In this document: positions 5,131 through 5,579 of the stretch, piece after piece
How positions within the stretch are numbered: the stretch's first letter is position 1
Layout: each line of letters begins with the position of its first letter
Origin: AC-69 sp036519575
GTDB taxonomy: Bacteria > Actinomycetota > UBA4738 > HRBIN12
Direction of reading: 5' to 3'
Length of the DNA: 5,579 nt
NCBI GenBank assembly: GCA_036519575.1
Contig: DATDKZ010000015.1
Location: 1 to 5,579, forward strand
The notes under the pieces: model-generated
What the model was told of the DNA's origin: nothing
Seen by the model: the letters and a program-made list of their open reading frames with translations, nothing else
Database searches by the model: none
Made by a program: the position numbers and the translations under genes

Positions 5131-5579
5131 CCCTGGCCAAGCGGATCATCCCCTGTCTCGACGTCGATGCCGGCCGGGTGGTGAAGGGCGTTCGGTTCGA
5201 GGACCTCCGTGACGCGGGTGACCCCGTGGAGCTGGCGGCGCGGTACGACGCGGAGGGCGGCGACGAGCTCGTGTTCCTCGACATCACGGCCACGGTCGAG
5301 GGCCGGCGCGCTACCTTCGACGTGATCACGAGGACCGCCGAGCAGGTGTTCATCCCGCTCACCGTGGGGGGAGGCGTGCGGAACGAGGATGACGTTCGGG
5401 CATTGCTCCGGGCCGGCGCTGACAAGGTCTCGCTGAACACCGCCGCCGTTCGTGACCCGGCTGTCCTGTCACGGTGCGCGGACCGGTTCGGGACGCAGTG
5501 CATGGTCGTGGCCATCGATGCGAAACGGCGGAACGGCGATGGGTGGAGTGTCGTGGTCGAGGCGGGCCGGGCGCCGACC
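5127..5579 (+). CDS. hisF: imidazole glycerol phosphate synthase, cyclase subunit HisF, 3'-partial
   Basis: HisF is the cyclase subunit. Its barrel combines PRFAR with ammonia from HisH to give imidazole glycerol phosphate and AICAR. Only 151 residues are visible before the right edge, and the family is about 250-260, so roughly 100 are missing. It begins MTLAKRIIPCLDVDAGRVVK, the near-invariant HisF N-terminus, with catalytic D12 in CLDV. FLDITAT (50-56), PLTVGGGVR (77-85) for phosphate binding, DKVSLNTAAV (99-108) and VVAIDAKR (127-134) with the second catalytic aspartate D131 follow in the usual order. Both catalytic aspartates of the visible half are present. ATG 5127 overlaps the hisA stop (ATGA). 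I see no frameshift, and the frame is open to the last base. Confidence 0.96.
   Translation, partial: MTLAKRIIPCLDVDAGRVVKGVRFEDLRDAGDPVELAARYDAEGGDELVFLDITATVEGRRATFDVITRTAEQVFIPLTVGGGVRNEDDVRALLRAGADKVSLNTAAVRDPAVLSRCADRFGTQCMVVAIDAKRRNGDGWSVVVEAGRAPT

Noticed and set aside
1..5579. Mobile element, CRISPR array, tRNA/rRNA or defence system
   Set aside because: The window is filled by contiguous housekeeping genes. I see no direct-repeat arrays, transposase motifs, cloverleaf-like sequence or composition shift.

Overview
This is a GC-rich bacterial window, coding on the + strand for essentially its whole length. It looks like part of an actinobacterial chromosome. The evidence is the high GC at third codon positions, frequent GTG starts, the gene order hisD-hisC-hisB-hisH-hisA-hisF, and actinobacterial-type motifs such as CLDVDAGRVVKGV in HisF and LNTNE in HisC. 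The HisA-position enzyme carries ordinary HisA signatures rather than those I recall for the bifunctional PriA of Streptomyces and Mycobacterium. This hints at a lineage outside the classical Actinomycetia, but that placement is an inference.

Layout. Positions 1-690 hold the 3' part of a ThyX-family protein (FAD-dependent thymidylate synthase fold) that begins upstream of the window. Its ThyX signature is altered, as in the second half of tandem ThyX-like proteins. A 28-bp spacer with a weak promoter-like hexamer follows. Positions 719-913 encode a 64-residue single-span membrane protein I do not recognise, whose tail is rich in His codons. Its stop codon directly abuts the GTG start of hisD. 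Then come hisD (914-2200), hisC (2197-3246), hisB (3243-3830), hisH (3827-4432), hisA (4429-5130) and the first 151 codons of hisF (5127 to the right edge). Each his gene overlaps the next by 4 bp, as GTGA or ATGA.

How the genes work together. HisA isomerises ProFAR to PRFAR. The HisH-HisF glutamine amidotransferase/cyclase makes imidazole glycerol phosphate and AICAR. HisB dehydrates it, HisC transaminates the product to histidinol phosphate, and HisD oxidises histidinol to histidine. The first steps (HisG, HisE, HisI) and histidinol-phosphate phosphatase are not in the window. HisB here is the short dehydratase without a phosphatase domain.

The most interesting spot is the junction between the small ORF and hisD (about 866-946). 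Four His codons lie in seven consecutive codons just before hisD. The hisD ribosome binding site falls inside a possible 13-bp hairpin that loops out the GTG start. Four short segments can pair alternately as 1:2, 2:3 and 3:4, with His codons between segments 1 and 2. This resembles a histidine-responsive leader. However, the region is GC-rich and low in complexity, so chance pairing is a serious alternative. Apart from this, the window is an ordinary biosynthetic operon with no mobile element, CRISPR array or RNA gene that I can see.
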